Assembly: GCA_951801955.1 (NCBI GenBank)
Contig: CATOOV010000002.1
Coordinates: forward strand, 1 to 64,000
Origin: an uncultured Lachnospiraceae bacterium
GTDB taxonomy: Bacteria > Bacillota > Clostridia > Lachnospirales > Lachnospiraceae
DNA: 64,000 bases
Direction: 5' to 3'
Shown here: piece by piece, positions 27,233 to 35,400 of the stretch
How positions within the stretch are numbered: the stretch's first letter is position 1
Layout: every line of letters begins with the position of its first letter
The notes under the pieces: model-generated
The model's database searches: none
Seen by the model: only the letters and a program-made list of their open reading frames with translations
Told to the model about the DNA's origin: nothing
Program-made: the position numbers and the translations under genes

Positions 27233-28109
27233 AATCCGTTTGATTCCTGCTTTCTTTGTATTGTTTGATTTTAGCAAGGATATCATAGGAGATCTTGAGA
27301 TTTCCCCTTCCAGTCCCCAGACGGATATGGGGTTTGTTTGTACCATGGAAGTCGGAACCGCCGCTGATAAGCAGGTCAAATTCCTGGGCAATTTGCAGCA
27401 TATTTCTTTCATCCCCTGGGGTATTCATAGAATACAGGGCTTCGATTCCGTCTAGTCCGGCATCTTTTAAACTTTGGAGAAAAGAACGCAGCCTGGTTTG
27501 ATTCATATGGCATAACACCGGATGGGCAAAAAAGGCAAGCCCGCCGCCCATTTTTATCAAGGAAACAGCTTCAAAAGGAGTAATTTTTTTTCGGGGGACG
27601 TAGCATTTACAGCCGTCCCCCAGATATTTGGAGAAGACGGTTTCCATATTTTTGACAAAGCCATGTTCTACTAAGTATCTGGAAAAGTGAGCCCTGGTGA
27701 TCACGCTGTCTGGATAATCTTGGTAGAGTGCCTCCATAGTAATATGGAATCCTTCGTTTTGAAGCAGAACAGCCATTTTCTCATTGCGCTGGTCCCTTTC
27801 GTCTATGAACTCTTTTAGTTTGGAAACAAATGTTGGATTTGTCTCGTCAATATAGAAGCCTAACATGTGGACTTCCTGCTGTTGGTAATCGGTGGACAAT
27901 TCTATGCCTGGAACCAGTTCAAGTCCCAGTTTTTCTGCTGTGGGACGTGCTTTTTTGATACCGTTTAAGGTATCGTGGTCTGTCAGCGCAATTGCCGACA
28001 ATCCGCTTTCTTTTGCGTGATACATTAATTCCTCCGGGGTAAGGGTTCCGTCAGATTCCGTGGAATGGGTATGGAGGTCAATCAGGCGTTTCGTTGGGTA
28101 TTCTTTCAC
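27219..28109 (-). CDS. PHP-domain phosphoesterase (RNase AM/YciV-like)
   Basis: This 296-residue PHP-family metal-dependent phosphoesterase has DLHTHSTESDGTLTPEEL (motif 1), ALTDHDTLNGI (motif 2), GIELSTDYQ (motif 3), FFAHPVL and GGSDFHGTNKP, which together supply the trinuclear metal site. Close relatives act as 5'-nucleotidases or 5'-3' RNA/oligonucleotide phosphatases. I start at the GTG at 28107-28109, behind AAGGAG at 28118-28123. The open frame runs 27 codons further upstream, but only through repeat R3. The last 14 bases overlap the convergent HAD gene. Confidence 0.88.
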   Translation of the reverse strand: MKEYPTKRLIDLHTHSTESDGTLTPEELMYHAKESGLSAIALTDHDTLNGIKKARPTAEKLGLELVPGIELSTDYQQQEVHMLGFYIDETNPTFVSKLKEFIDERDQRNEKMAVLLQNEGFHITMEALYQDYPDSVITRAHFSRYLVEHGFVKNMETVFSKYLGDGCKCYVPRKKITPFEAVSLIKMGGGLAFFAHPVLCHMNQTRLRSFLQSLKDAGLDGIEALYSMNTPGDERNMLQIAQEFDLLISGGSDFHGTNKPHIRLGTGRGNLKISYDILAKIKQYKESRNQTDSIPG

Positions 28110-28134
28110 TAATATACTCCTTTCTTGTAATTCT

Positions 28135-28158
28135 ATATAGGATTTGGATGCCAAAAGG
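28135..28158 (+). repeat. R3 dispersed repeat, core only
   Basis: TATAGGATTTGGATGCCAAAAGG matches the cores at 6935-6962 (minus) and 63205-63227 (plus). It lies in the promoter zone of the PHP gene. Confidence 0.55.
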
Positions 28159-28194
28159 TGTGTTGATAAATTCTTATTGGCAATTGCCAATATT

Positions 28195-28238
28195 TTTTAT
28201 CATATAGGAAATTCCTCCGAATTTCCTATATGATAAAA
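28195..28238. repeat. P palindrome (20-bp perfect arms)
   Basis: The arms 28195-28214 and 28219-28238 (TTTTATCATATAGGAAATTC) pair perfectly around CTCC. The core is shared with the palindrome at 19943-19994. Confidence 0.85.
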
Positions 28239-28344
28239 TCTTTTCAGAATGGGAGTAAAGCGACACTAAGAAAAAACGAAATTTTTGGAATTTCATAGTT
28301 TCCTACAATGTCTTTATAGATCCGAGTTTCAAAAAGTGGTAAAA

Positions 28345-28466
28345 GAACAAAAGTGCGTTTCAGGCACTCCCGCGCCCAATTATTTTTTCTAACGCATCTT
28401 TTGTTCCCACGCCGCGCCCAATTGCGCAGCAATATTTTCCCCTTTGTGCGCGTGCGCATAATTATT
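28345..28466 (-). repeat. R1 dispersed structured repeat, full copy
   Basis: Read on the minus strand this ~120-base element matches 32133-32250 over its whole length (ATGCGCACGCGCACAA, GGAACAAAAGATGCGTT, AAAATAATTGG, GGGAGTGC, CTTTTGTTC blocks). Domain 1 has an inner hairpin ATTGC-TGC-GCAAT beside a purine bulge. In domain 2, GAACAAAAG(A)TGCGTT pairs with AACGCACTTTTGTTC. Confidence 0.8.
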
Positions 28467-28623
28467 TTGTTGTCTCAAAAGTTCCGTTTTTCTTATATGC
28501 AGACATGGTAATCCTGGTAATCTTACATCCTTCCTCCAAAGTAAATTTTACTTTTCCTAATTTTGCTGTGGTGTAACAAAAACTAGCATTAGAATTATTT
28601 TGCTTTACATCATATAAATCGCT
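28462..28623 (-). pseudogene. C-terminal remnant of a third secreted-protein paralogue
   Basis: The frame reads DLYDVKQNNSNASFCYTTAKLGKVKFTLEEGCKITRITM and matches the middle-to-late part of the two neighbouring secreted proteins (YDVNKNSAFTFFCYTTATSGKVKFTLDDGCKIKNITM). It has no signal peptide, no first 150 residues and a different C-terminal end. Upstream lies the terminator of the next copy. It is therefore a truncated tandem duplicate that R1 may have interrupted at its 3' side. Confidence 0.7.
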
Positions 28624-28641
28624 TCCTTTCCTAACAAAAGA

Positions 28642-28670
28642 CGGGAAGTTTTTAACTTCCCGCCTTTTTA
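28642..28670 (-). terminator. Terminator after the secreted-protein gene
   Basis: The stem CGGGAAGTT/AACTTCCCG has T-rich tails on both strands (TTTTT on plus, CTTTTG on minus). It lies 22 bases beyond the stop at 28693. Confidence 0.75.
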
Positions 28671-28692
28671 TTTTCATAAAAACCGTATCTAT

Positions 28693-29445
28693 TTATTTTC
28701 TTAAAATCCAAAAAGCGGTCATTCCTGTAGTGCCATTTTTTTTATCTGTATAGTGGATAACAAAACGATTCGTTCCAAACATTGGTTTCGACCAGCTAGT
28801 AGAATCGGAAGTGTTCTTTGCTCTTTCAAATGTCACTTTACTTCCATTCTTAAATTTTTTATTTTTTGAAGCGTAAATCTCAATCTTTGTAATCTTGTAT
28901 CCTTCATTCAATGTGAATTTTACTTTTCCTGACTTTGCTGTGGTATAATATCCACCTGCCATAGTATTTGGGTTTGGGTCATGATTATCTGCATCATATA
29001 TTTTCTTGTTGTCTATGGTAACAGTTTTTAACACGCCACCGCCATTTCTTTTGGCACATACCGTGATGGTATGGCTGCTTCTCTTGGACGTCTTACTCTT
29101 ATATACGTCAAATTTAATCTTGTAAGTTCCCTTTTTCTTTGCATACATCGTAAGCGTAGCCAGGGAACTATAAGCACCTCCCCCTCTGTATGTCTGCTTT
29201 ACAACCAAATTTTTCGTTGTTTTCTTTCCTTCATACACTTTGATGTTTTTAATGTTGTCATCTTTGCCAGGCATAGACACACTTGTTGATGTATAATTTT
29301 CCACTCCTACGCCACAGCGAACATACTTTGCCACTGATACTTTTTTGGCTGCCGCCTCTGCCTCCATGCTGTTCACTGCCAGCCCCATACTGCAGGTCAT
29401 GATAACTGCCAGAAGCATACAGAGTATTCTCTTTCCTATTTTCAT
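28693..29445 (-). CDS. Secreted protein, tandem paralogue A
   Basis: This 250-residue secreted protein has a signal peptide MKIGKRILCMLLAVIMTCSM with cleavage after NSMEAEAAA (about residue 33). The mature part is beta-rich and lysine-rich, with a central GTYKIKFDVYKSKTSKRSSHTITV stretch that resembles an Ig-like or immune-evasion-type beta-sandwich strand pattern. I recognise no named domain. It shares about the whole layout with the upstream paralogue (30422-29643), including identical first 9 residues. The start has AAGGAG 8 bases upstream. It is probably a cell-surface or matrix protein. Confidence 0.75.
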   Translation of the reverse strand: MKIGKRILCMLLAVIMTCSMGLAVNSMEAEAAAKKVSVAKYVRCGVGVENYTSTSVSMPGKDDNIKNIKVYEGKKTTKNLVVKQTYRGGGAYSSLATLTMYAKKKGTYKIKFDVYKSKTSKRSSHTITVCAKRNGGGVLKTVTIDNKKIYDADNHDPNPNTMAGGYYTTAKSGKVKFTLNEGYKITKIEIYASKNKKFKNGSKVTFERAKNTSDSTSWSKPMFGTNRFVIHYTDKKNGTTGMTAFWILRK

Positions 29446-29642
29446 AAATTTTCTCCTTTCACAATCTTTTCCTGTTAGGTAATTGCGAAACGCAATCGTT
29501 TTATAAGTTTCCTATACAATTCAAGGAATTTGATAGTAAATATTTTCACATACAAAAGGTAAGAAATGCATTCCAGCACCATGGAAGCAAGACGCAAAGA
29601 ACCCCTGTTATCTTTTATAAATGTAGAAACCTGTCGACCCTT

Positions 29643-30422
29643 TTATTTATATCTAAGAATATAAAAAGCTGCTTTATCGACAGCTCCTTTATTATTCTCA
29701 TCCGTATACTCAATCTCAAACTCGGTACGTCCCCACATCGACTTATTCCAACTGGTAGAATTAGAAGAATCTTGTCCATATTTTCCAAATGCCGCTTTAC
29801 TGCCATTCTTAAATTTTTTGTTCACGGGATTGCTGTCCCTTTTATATGTACGCATAGTAATATTTTTAATCTTGCATCCGTCATCCAATGTGAATTTCAC
29901 TTTTCCAGATGTTGCCGTGGTGTAACAAAAAAAAGTAAAAGCAGAATTTTTGTTTACATCATATACTTTCTTACCATCTATGGTAACTGAATCCAGTGCA
30001 GAATCAGTGTTTCCTCTGGCACGTACCGTGATGGTATGGCTGCTTCTCTTAGTCGTCTTGCTCTTATACACATCAAACTTAATTTTATATGTTCCTTTCT
30101 TCTTTGCATACATCGTAAGCCTAGCCACGGAACCATAATTATCATAGGTTCCCGTATTTTTCGATCTGGATGTCTGCTTTACAACCAAATTTTTCGTCGT
30201 TTTCTTTCCTTTGTACACTTTGATATTTTTAATATTATCATCCTTGCCGGGCATATACACATCCGTTGAGATATTATGTCTCATCCCCACGCCGCACCGG
30301 ATATATTTTGTTATTGACACTTTCGTCGCTGCTTCTGCCTCCATGCTGTTTCCTGCCAGTCCTATACTGCAGGTCATGATAACTGCCAGCAGAAAGCAAA
30401 GTATTCTTTTTCCTATTTTCAT
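29643..30422 (-). CDS. Secreted protein, tandem paralogue B
   Basis: This 259-residue protein is homologous to paralogue A downstream. It has a signal peptide MKIGKRILCFLLAVIMTCSI, cleavage after NSMEAEAA, then matching segments KYIRCGVG, MPGKDDNIKNIKVYKGKKTTKNLVVKQT, GTYKIKFDVYKSKTTKRSSHTITV and a C-terminal WNKSMWGRTEFEIEYTDENN. The start is the ATG at 30422 behind AGGAGG. The frame is open 21 codons upstream without support. About 200 non-coding bases separate the copies, so each probably has its own promoter. The function is unknown. Confidence 0.75.
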   Translation of the reverse strand: MKIGKRILCFLLAVIMTCSIGLAGNSMEAEAATKVSITKYIRCGVGMRHNISTDVYMPGKDDNIKNIKVYKGKKTTKNLVVKQTSRSKNTGTYDNYGSVARLTMYAKKKGTYKIKFDVYKSKTTKRSSHTITVRARGNTDSALDSVTIDGKKVYDVNKNSAFTFFCYTTATSGKVKFTLDDGCKIKNITMRTYKRDSNPVNKKFKNGSKAAFGKYGQDSSNSTSWNKSMWGRTEFEIEYTDENNKGAVDKAAFYILRYK

Positions 30423-30537
30423 AAATTTCTCCTCCTTAAAAAAATAGTATGGTTCCATTATCCCCTCCCCTCCAGAATTTGTCAAGGATTTTCATTTATC
30501 CGGCAGGACAATGTCGCGGAATTATTATAAAAAAAGC

Positions 30538-30566
30538 TTGACGTATCTGGCAAAACATGATAAACT
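30538..30566 (+). promoter_or_regulatory. Promoter of the infC-rpmI-rplT operon
   Basis: TTGACG (30538-30543), a 17-base spacer and TAAACT (30561-30566). Transcription from about 30573 would include the whole regulatory leader. Confidence 0.6.
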
Positions 30567-30572
30567 AACTGA

Positions 30573-30713
30573 GTTGTAAGAGGAAAATAAAGTAGGGTAT
30601 CCACTCTCACCTTAGCACAAATGCGTGACTAACGGTTTATATTCAAAATGCAGCATGGTTTTGTTGTAATTGTATTTGAAGTATAAGTGGATAGTCTGCC
30701 TATCCACTTTTTT
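30573..30713 (+). promoter_or_regulatory. L20-leader-like attenuator upstream of infC
   Basis: TATCCACT at 30598-30605 is repeated in the terminator 3' arm (30701-30708). Both can pair with AGTGGATA at 30686-30693, giving mutually exclusive antiterminator and terminator folds. This position and logic match the Firmicute L20 leader, where ribosomal protein L20 promotes termination of its own operon. Confidence 0.7.
30685..30713 (+). terminator. Attenuator terminator hairpin
   Basis: AAGTGGATAG (30685-30694) pairs with CTATCCACTT (30700-30709) around a TCTGC loop. T6 follows within the stem end. It is 28 bases before the infC start. Confidence 0.85.
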
Positions 30714-30740
30714 GAAATTAATTTTTGGAGGTGCACGACA

Positions 30741-31247
30741 ATTAGCGAGTTAATGATTAATGAACAAATCAAAGATAAAGAAGTTCGTCTGATTGGTCAG
30801 GACGGAGAACAGCTTGGCATTATGCCGGCAAGGGAGGCTATGAAGCTTGCGCAGGAAGCGGAACTTGATTTGGTGAAGATTGCCCCAACGGCAAAACCGC
30901 CTGTATGTAAAATTATCAATTATGGTAAATACAGATATGAACTTGTTAGAAAAGAAAAAGAGGCAAAGAAAAAGCAGAAAACTGTTGAGATTAAGGAAAT
31001 CCGTTTGTCACCGAATATTGAGACTAACGATCTCAATACCAAAATTAATGCAGCAAGGAAATTTATTTCAAAGGGCAATAAGGTAAAGATCACTTTACGT
31101 TTTCGTGGCAGAGAAATGGCACACATGCAGAGCAGCAAACATATTCTGGATGATTTTGCAGAGGAGCTGGCGGATATTGCTACCGTGGAGAAGGCACCCA
31201 AATTGGAAGGACGCAGTATGAGCATTGTGCTGACAGAGAAGAAATAA
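30741..31247 (+). CDS. infC: Translation initiation factor IF-3, probable ATT start
   Basis: This 168-residue IF-3 binds the 30S subunit and proofreads start codon selection. It has the N-terminal MINEQIKDKEVRLIGQDGEQLGIM, the linker and C-terminal domain KAPLEGRSM-like KAPKLEGRSMSIVL. I place the start at ATT 30741 because GGAGG (30728-30732) is 8 bases upstream. The first ATG at 30753 is 20 bases from it. The unusual AUU start is known in infC and makes IF-3 limit its own synthesis. A start at 30753 would give 164 residues. Confidence 0.93.
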   Translation: MSELMINEQIKDKEVRLIGQDGEQLGIMPAREAMKLAQEAELDLVKIAPTAKPPVCKIINYGKYRYELVRKEKEAKKKQKTVEIKEIRLSPNIETNDLNTKINAARKFISKGNKVKITLRFRGREMAHMQSSKHILDDFAEELADIATVEKAPKLEGRSMSIVLTEKK

Positions 31248-31271
31248 CTGGAATTTAAGGAGGAATTTAAA

Positions 31272-31469
31272 ATGCCAAAAATTAAAACATGCAGAGCAGC
31301 AGCGAAACGTTTCAAAAAGACTGGTACTGGAAAGTTGAAAAGAAATAAAGCTTATAAGAGCCATATCCTGACAAAGAAGTCTGCCAAGAGAAAGAGAAAT
31401 CTCAGAAAATCAACAATTACGGATGCTTCCAATGTAAAGAATATGAAGAAGATTTTACCATATCTGTAA
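31272..31469 (+). CDS. rpmI: 50S ribosomal protein L35
   Basis: This 65-residue, very basic protein has the family-typical start [24 protein letters not shown] and [12 protein letters not shown]. It is part of the large ribosomal subunit. AAGGAGG is placed before the ATG. It is the second gene of the classical infC-rpmI-rplT operon. Confidence 0.97.
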   Translation: MPKIKTCRAAAKRFKKTGTGKLKRNKAYKSHILTKKSAKRKRNLRKSTITDASNVKNMKKILPYL

Positions 31470-31495
31470 GAATGGATTAAGGAGGAATAGAGACC

Positions 31496-31852
31496 ATGGC
31501 AAGAATTAAAGGCGGATTAAACGCAAAAAAGAAACATAACAGAATATTAAAATTAGCAAAAGGATACAGAGGGGCGCGTTCCAAACAATATCGTATCGCA
31601 AAGCAATCTGTCATGAGAGCATTGGCAACTTCTTATGAAGGAAGAAAGCAGAGAAAGAGACAGTTTAGACAGTTATGGATTGCACGTATCAATGCAGCGG
31701 CAAGAATGAATGGACTTTCCTATAGCAAGTTTATGTATGGATTGAAGCTGGCAGGCGTGGATGTAAACCGTAAGATGTTGTCAGAGCTTGCCGTAAATGA
31801 TGCAGATGGTTTTGCAGAATTGGCAAAATTAGCTCAAAGCAAACTATCTTAA
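31496..31852 (+). CDS. rplT: 50S ribosomal protein L20
   Basis: This 118-residue protein is essential for early 50S assembly and, in Firmicutes, represses its own operon through the leader [32 protein letters not shown] and [20 protein letters not shown] are highly typical. AAGGAGG precedes the ATG. It is the last gene of the operon. Confidence 0.98.
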   Translation: MARIKGGLNAKKKHNRILKLAKGYRGARSKQYRIAKQSVMRALATSYEGRKQRKRQFRQLWIARINAAARMNGLSYSKFMYGLKLAGVDVNRKMLSELAVNDADGFAELAKLAQSKLS

Positions 31853-31868
31853 TTTTTTAAAAAAGTAC

Positions 31869-31897
31869 TTGACTTTCTCGAGCCCGGCATGTATAAT
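31869..31897 (+). promoter_or_regulatory. Consensus promoter for tRNA-Glu
   Basis: TTGACT (31869-31874), a 17-base spacer and TATAAT (31892-31897), 36 bases upstream of the tRNA. Confidence 0.85.
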
Positions 31898-31933
31898 GAT
31901 CATGTTGAGTTCGAGAGAACAAGATAGAGTTAA

Positions 31934-32005
31934 GGCTCGTTGGTCAAGCGGTCAAGACGCCGCCCTCTCACGGCGGAAACAGGGGTTCGATTCCCCTACG
32001 AGCTG
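31934..32005 (+). tRNA. tRNA-Glu (anticodon CTC)
   Basis: All four arms can be drawn: acceptor GGCTCGT with ACGAGCT (last pair G-U), anticodon stem CCGCC/GGCGG around CT-CTC-AC (anticodon 31967-31969), and T arm AGGGG-TTCGATT-CCCCT. The overall sequence is of the Firmicute glutamate type. CCA is not encoded. It has its own promoter and terminator. Confidence 0.92.
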
Positions 32006-32035
32006 TTAGCTATGAATTGAATAGCCCAACCCGAT

Positions 32036-32078
32036 AAAACACTGAAAATGTCTGAAAAAGGCAGTTTCAGTGTTTTTT
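32036..32078 (+). terminator. Terminator after tRNA-Glu
   Basis: AAAACACTGAAA (32036-32047) pairs with TTTCAGTGTTTT (32065-32076), and T6 runs into the adjacent palindrome. Confidence 0.85.
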
Positions 32079-32134
32079 ATTCTAGTAGGAAAGAGCCTTT
32101 CATATGAAAGGCTCTTTCCTACTAGAATAAAAAA
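32073..32134. repeat. P-type palindrome (31-bp perfect arms)
   Basis: A perfect 62-bp palindrome is centred on CATATG (32101-32106), with arms containing TTCTAGTAGGAAAGAGCCTTT. It shares the TAGGAAA...TTTCCTA outline with the palindromes at 19943 and 28195. It overlaps the tRNA terminator on its left and R1 on its right. Confidence 0.85.
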
Positions 32135-32250
32135 TAATATGCGCACGCGCACAAGAGGAAGAGTCACTTCGTGACTGTGCGCGTCGCGGAACAAAAGATG
32201 CGTTGTCGAAAATAATTGGTCGTGGGAGTGCGTGAAACACACTTTTGTTC
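32133..32250 (+). repeat. R1 dispersed structured repeat, full copy
   Basis: Domain 1: ACGCGCAC pairs with GTGCGCGT, enclosing a purine bulge AAGAGGAAG and the inner hairpin AGTCAC-TTC-GTGACT. Domain 2: GGAACAAAAG pairs with CTTTTGTTCC around a ~40-base loop. The inner hairpin differs in sequence from the 28345 copy but keeps pairing. Confidence 0.8.
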
Positions 32251-32337
32251 CTATAAGATTCACAAAAAGGCGTTGCTGATTATGGGAAAATAAGATATAA
32301 TAACGGAAATAAGTATAGAAACTGCAACCACCAAGTA

Positions 32338-32390
32338 CAAGAACGCCATCAGCGTTCTTGCTGCAGGGTGCGGGTCAGCTCTGCTGACAA
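32338..32390 (-). repeat. R2 dispersed repeat, full copy
   Basis: The hairpins CAAGAACGC-CATCA-GCGTTCTTG (32338-32360) and GTCAGC-TCT-GCTGAC (32374-32388) are separated by CTGCAGGGTGCGG. It is the reverse complement of the 10490 copy and lies 28 bases upstream of the giant NTPase gene. Confidence 0.75.
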
Positions 32391-32417
32391 AGATAAATAC
32401 ATATGAGGAGGAAGTGC

Positions 32418-35400
32418 ATGGAAAAAAAAGAAATTTTGGAAGCGATAAGAGGGAATCTGAAGGAGATAAAGAGCGGAATGTTGTGCATGGAAAAAGACAT
32501 TGCACATATTTCCGCTTGTATTAAGAATCAACAGTTTATCCCAGTAGATATAAGTCAAAATATGATTGATGTTTTGAAGAATGTCAAGGAGGCAAGGGAT
32601 GATTGTAAAGAACAGTATGAACAGTTGAGTGATGACCCCTTTGAATTTCAAAAAATTGAAGATTTTGAAAGTGTTTTAAGTGTAATAGAAGAAGAAGCCC
32701 GGCGGGAAGATTTTATTCAGACGACACAGTTATTCCTGAAACTTCATGCAAAAGATGAACACATACAAGAGCTTTTGGTAAGTGAGCAAATAAAATTAGT
32801 GGAACTGCTTCCAGAGGCAGATGATACAGATGAAGCATTATCAAAAATACGGCCCTATTATGATTTTGTGCAACTTGTAATAGGAAAAGATTCTACATCT
32901 TCAGCCTCTATTGTGGAGTCCATTGTAAATTTACGGGTAAATTTTGGAGATGGACTGATCGGAGAGGCATTTTGTAAAAATAATATCTATATAAAAACAG
33001 AAGAAGATACAAAAGGGGAGCCTTTGAAAGAACTTTCACGGATAAATGGTGGAGGAAAAAACGCAGATTCTTTGGAGACCCTTGAGGAAAAAGCAGCCTT
33101 ACAGTCAGAAGGACAGATTGCCGGTCACTTGGGGGAATCTCAGGCAAAAGTAACTTCACAAGCATCAGAAGAACAGATCACAGGTCAGTTGGAGGGGGTT
33201 GAGCCAGGAGTGGCTTTGCATGCCGAAGAAGATGATGACGCAGATCTGTTGGAGGGGGTTGAGCCAGGAGTGGCTTTGCATGCCGAAGGAGATGATGACG
33301 CAGATCTGTTGGAGGAATCTCAGACAGAAGGATTCTTACAGGCATACGAAGGAGAAGCGATCACAGGAGAGGAATCTTTCGGACAGCCAGGAACCCTGCA
33401 GGATGCGAAGGAAGCAGAAACCGAGCAGATGGAAGGGAGCTCACAAGAAACGGGATCGGCGCAGGACACAGAAGAAGAGGAGGAACAGGCAGAGGAACTG
33501 AACGAAGAGTTCCCAAAGATTGTACAAGAACTGTTGGATGCACAGGCAATTCTTCCTGATACATACAATTATGGAGAGCTGAAGATTTACAAAGGGGAGC
33601 GTGAAGGCAAAAAATTTGGTGCAAATATTTTTAAAAATGATTTAAAAAGTGGGCATATGAAGCTTGAGAAGAAAATTTTTGTTTTTGCCAGAAAGTATGA
33701 TGCAATCGCAGAGAATTTTATTTTTGCTTTTACCGATATCCCAAAAGAGATGGTGAATTATGCATTTGAACACTTAATCAAAAAAGGTTATCTGAGAAGA
33801 TATTCCATCCTTGGAATAGGTTCCTTTTGCTGTGTGACTCCAAAAGGCGAACATGCCTTTTCTTCCAAGGAAGCATGTGCTTTTTTAGGGGTAAAGCGTT
33901 CAGGGCATAATCAAAATGTGGAAGTGGTGGAAGATACCATTCAAGCGGTTGCCACTCGAATTGCTTATGCAAAAATGCTGGGATTAGATTTTAAGATAAG
34001 AGGTGCAATTGGTTTCTCTATTCAGAAATTGTTATATACAGAATCTTTTTTGCTCGGCATAGAGAATTTAAAACAAGAGTCAGATTTGTTTGTCGGATGT
34101 TTCTGGGGACAACTGGATGAGTGTGATAAATTTGATAAGGAATTGAAGGACAGCCTGCAGGAATTAAAAAAAGTATCACGCATTATTTTTGTAGGCATGG
34201 ATGTAAGCCATGTGTCAGCTGTGGCAGAAGTTTTTATTGCGCGGTATGAGGAGTTTATGCCAGAAGAAAGATATTTATATGCCTTGAAGGATGATAGCTT
34301 TTATTCCTGGGAAGATGGGCAAGAATTGGAGGTTCAAGATATCTGGCGATTTCAAGAAGAGGGGGAAAAAGAAGGGCAGGAAACTTTTGAGAAAGAATCG
34401 GAAATGAAAGCTGTGCTGCAAACAGAAGGCGAAAAAAAAGCTGTGTCAGAAACAGGGGATGAAAAAAAAATTGGGCTGGAAATTGAGTTCAAATCCGAAA
34501 CAAATGACAGGCTTGGAGCCGTGCCGGAAGCAGAACTGGAAGAAGGGGAAAAGTGGAAAGACGGACTGAAAGACGTTGAAAAACTGGAAGAAGACCAAGT
34601 ATTCCAGCCAGTCATTGGCATGGAAAACATTCTGCAGGAAGCATATAAGATGATTGTAGGTGGAAGAACTTACTGTGCCGCCGCATATTTAAAAGCAAAC
34701 ACAACAATTATTGATGGAATTGACATGGTTTATGACAAATTGGCGTATGCGGTGAATGAGCCGTCAAGATCCTGCAGTTACAGTTCCGATGAAATTTTTG
34801 ATGTTTTTCTGGATGACAGTAGTTTGTTTTATGATTATTTGATGATTTCAGCGGCGTTGAGAACCTTTTTTTACAATCATTCGGAATTTGATTATTCCAT
34901 GAAAGCCTTGTACGAAAATATGAAAAATCTGCCTACAGTAACATTAATTCCTGAGCTGAGCAACTTTATGTACTTTTTAATTGATTTTAAGGAACAGGAA
35001 CATAAAGGGATTGATGTATATGCAGATTACCGGATGAAAGATAAGATTCTTTTGGAAAATACAATTATTCGAATACAGCGGGAAGCAGAAGGGTTTTATG
35101 AAAAAAATGTCCGCGGGCATTTTTCAGAGAAGGCAAGCCATAAACGTTTTATGGAAACAATGAAGCTTATTTTTTCACAGGACAATGATATCGCTGTTTA
35201 CCTGAACTATATTGTGGAGGGCGATAACAGTGTGTTGGAACTGATGAAAGAATATTTGGCGGAAAATTTTATGAAAGACGAAAGCCCTGTGGATGTGGTA
35301 AATATTGACCGAAGCAAAATTGAAGCCTATATTGATGATAATTGGGATAAGGCGAGAGAGAAAATGCGGGTGGCAAAGAAGACATCTGATTTGATGGGAA

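Larger units (their letters stand above)
28110..28461. other. Intergenic repeat cluster
   Basis: No gene. This stretch contains an R3 fragment, an 18-bp palindrome TATTGGCAATTGCCAATA (28175-28192), a P palindrome and a full reverse R1 copy. A minus-strand frame at 28244-28459 lies almost wholly in R1 and is not coding. Confidence 0.7.

Noticed and set aside
28244-28459. Minus-strand frame of 71 codons
   Set aside because: Almost entirely within the R1 repeat and a palindrome flank.
32908-33624. Several frames opposite or beside the 60-bp repeats
   Set aside because: They arise because the repeat unit length is a multiple of three, which leaves other frames open too.
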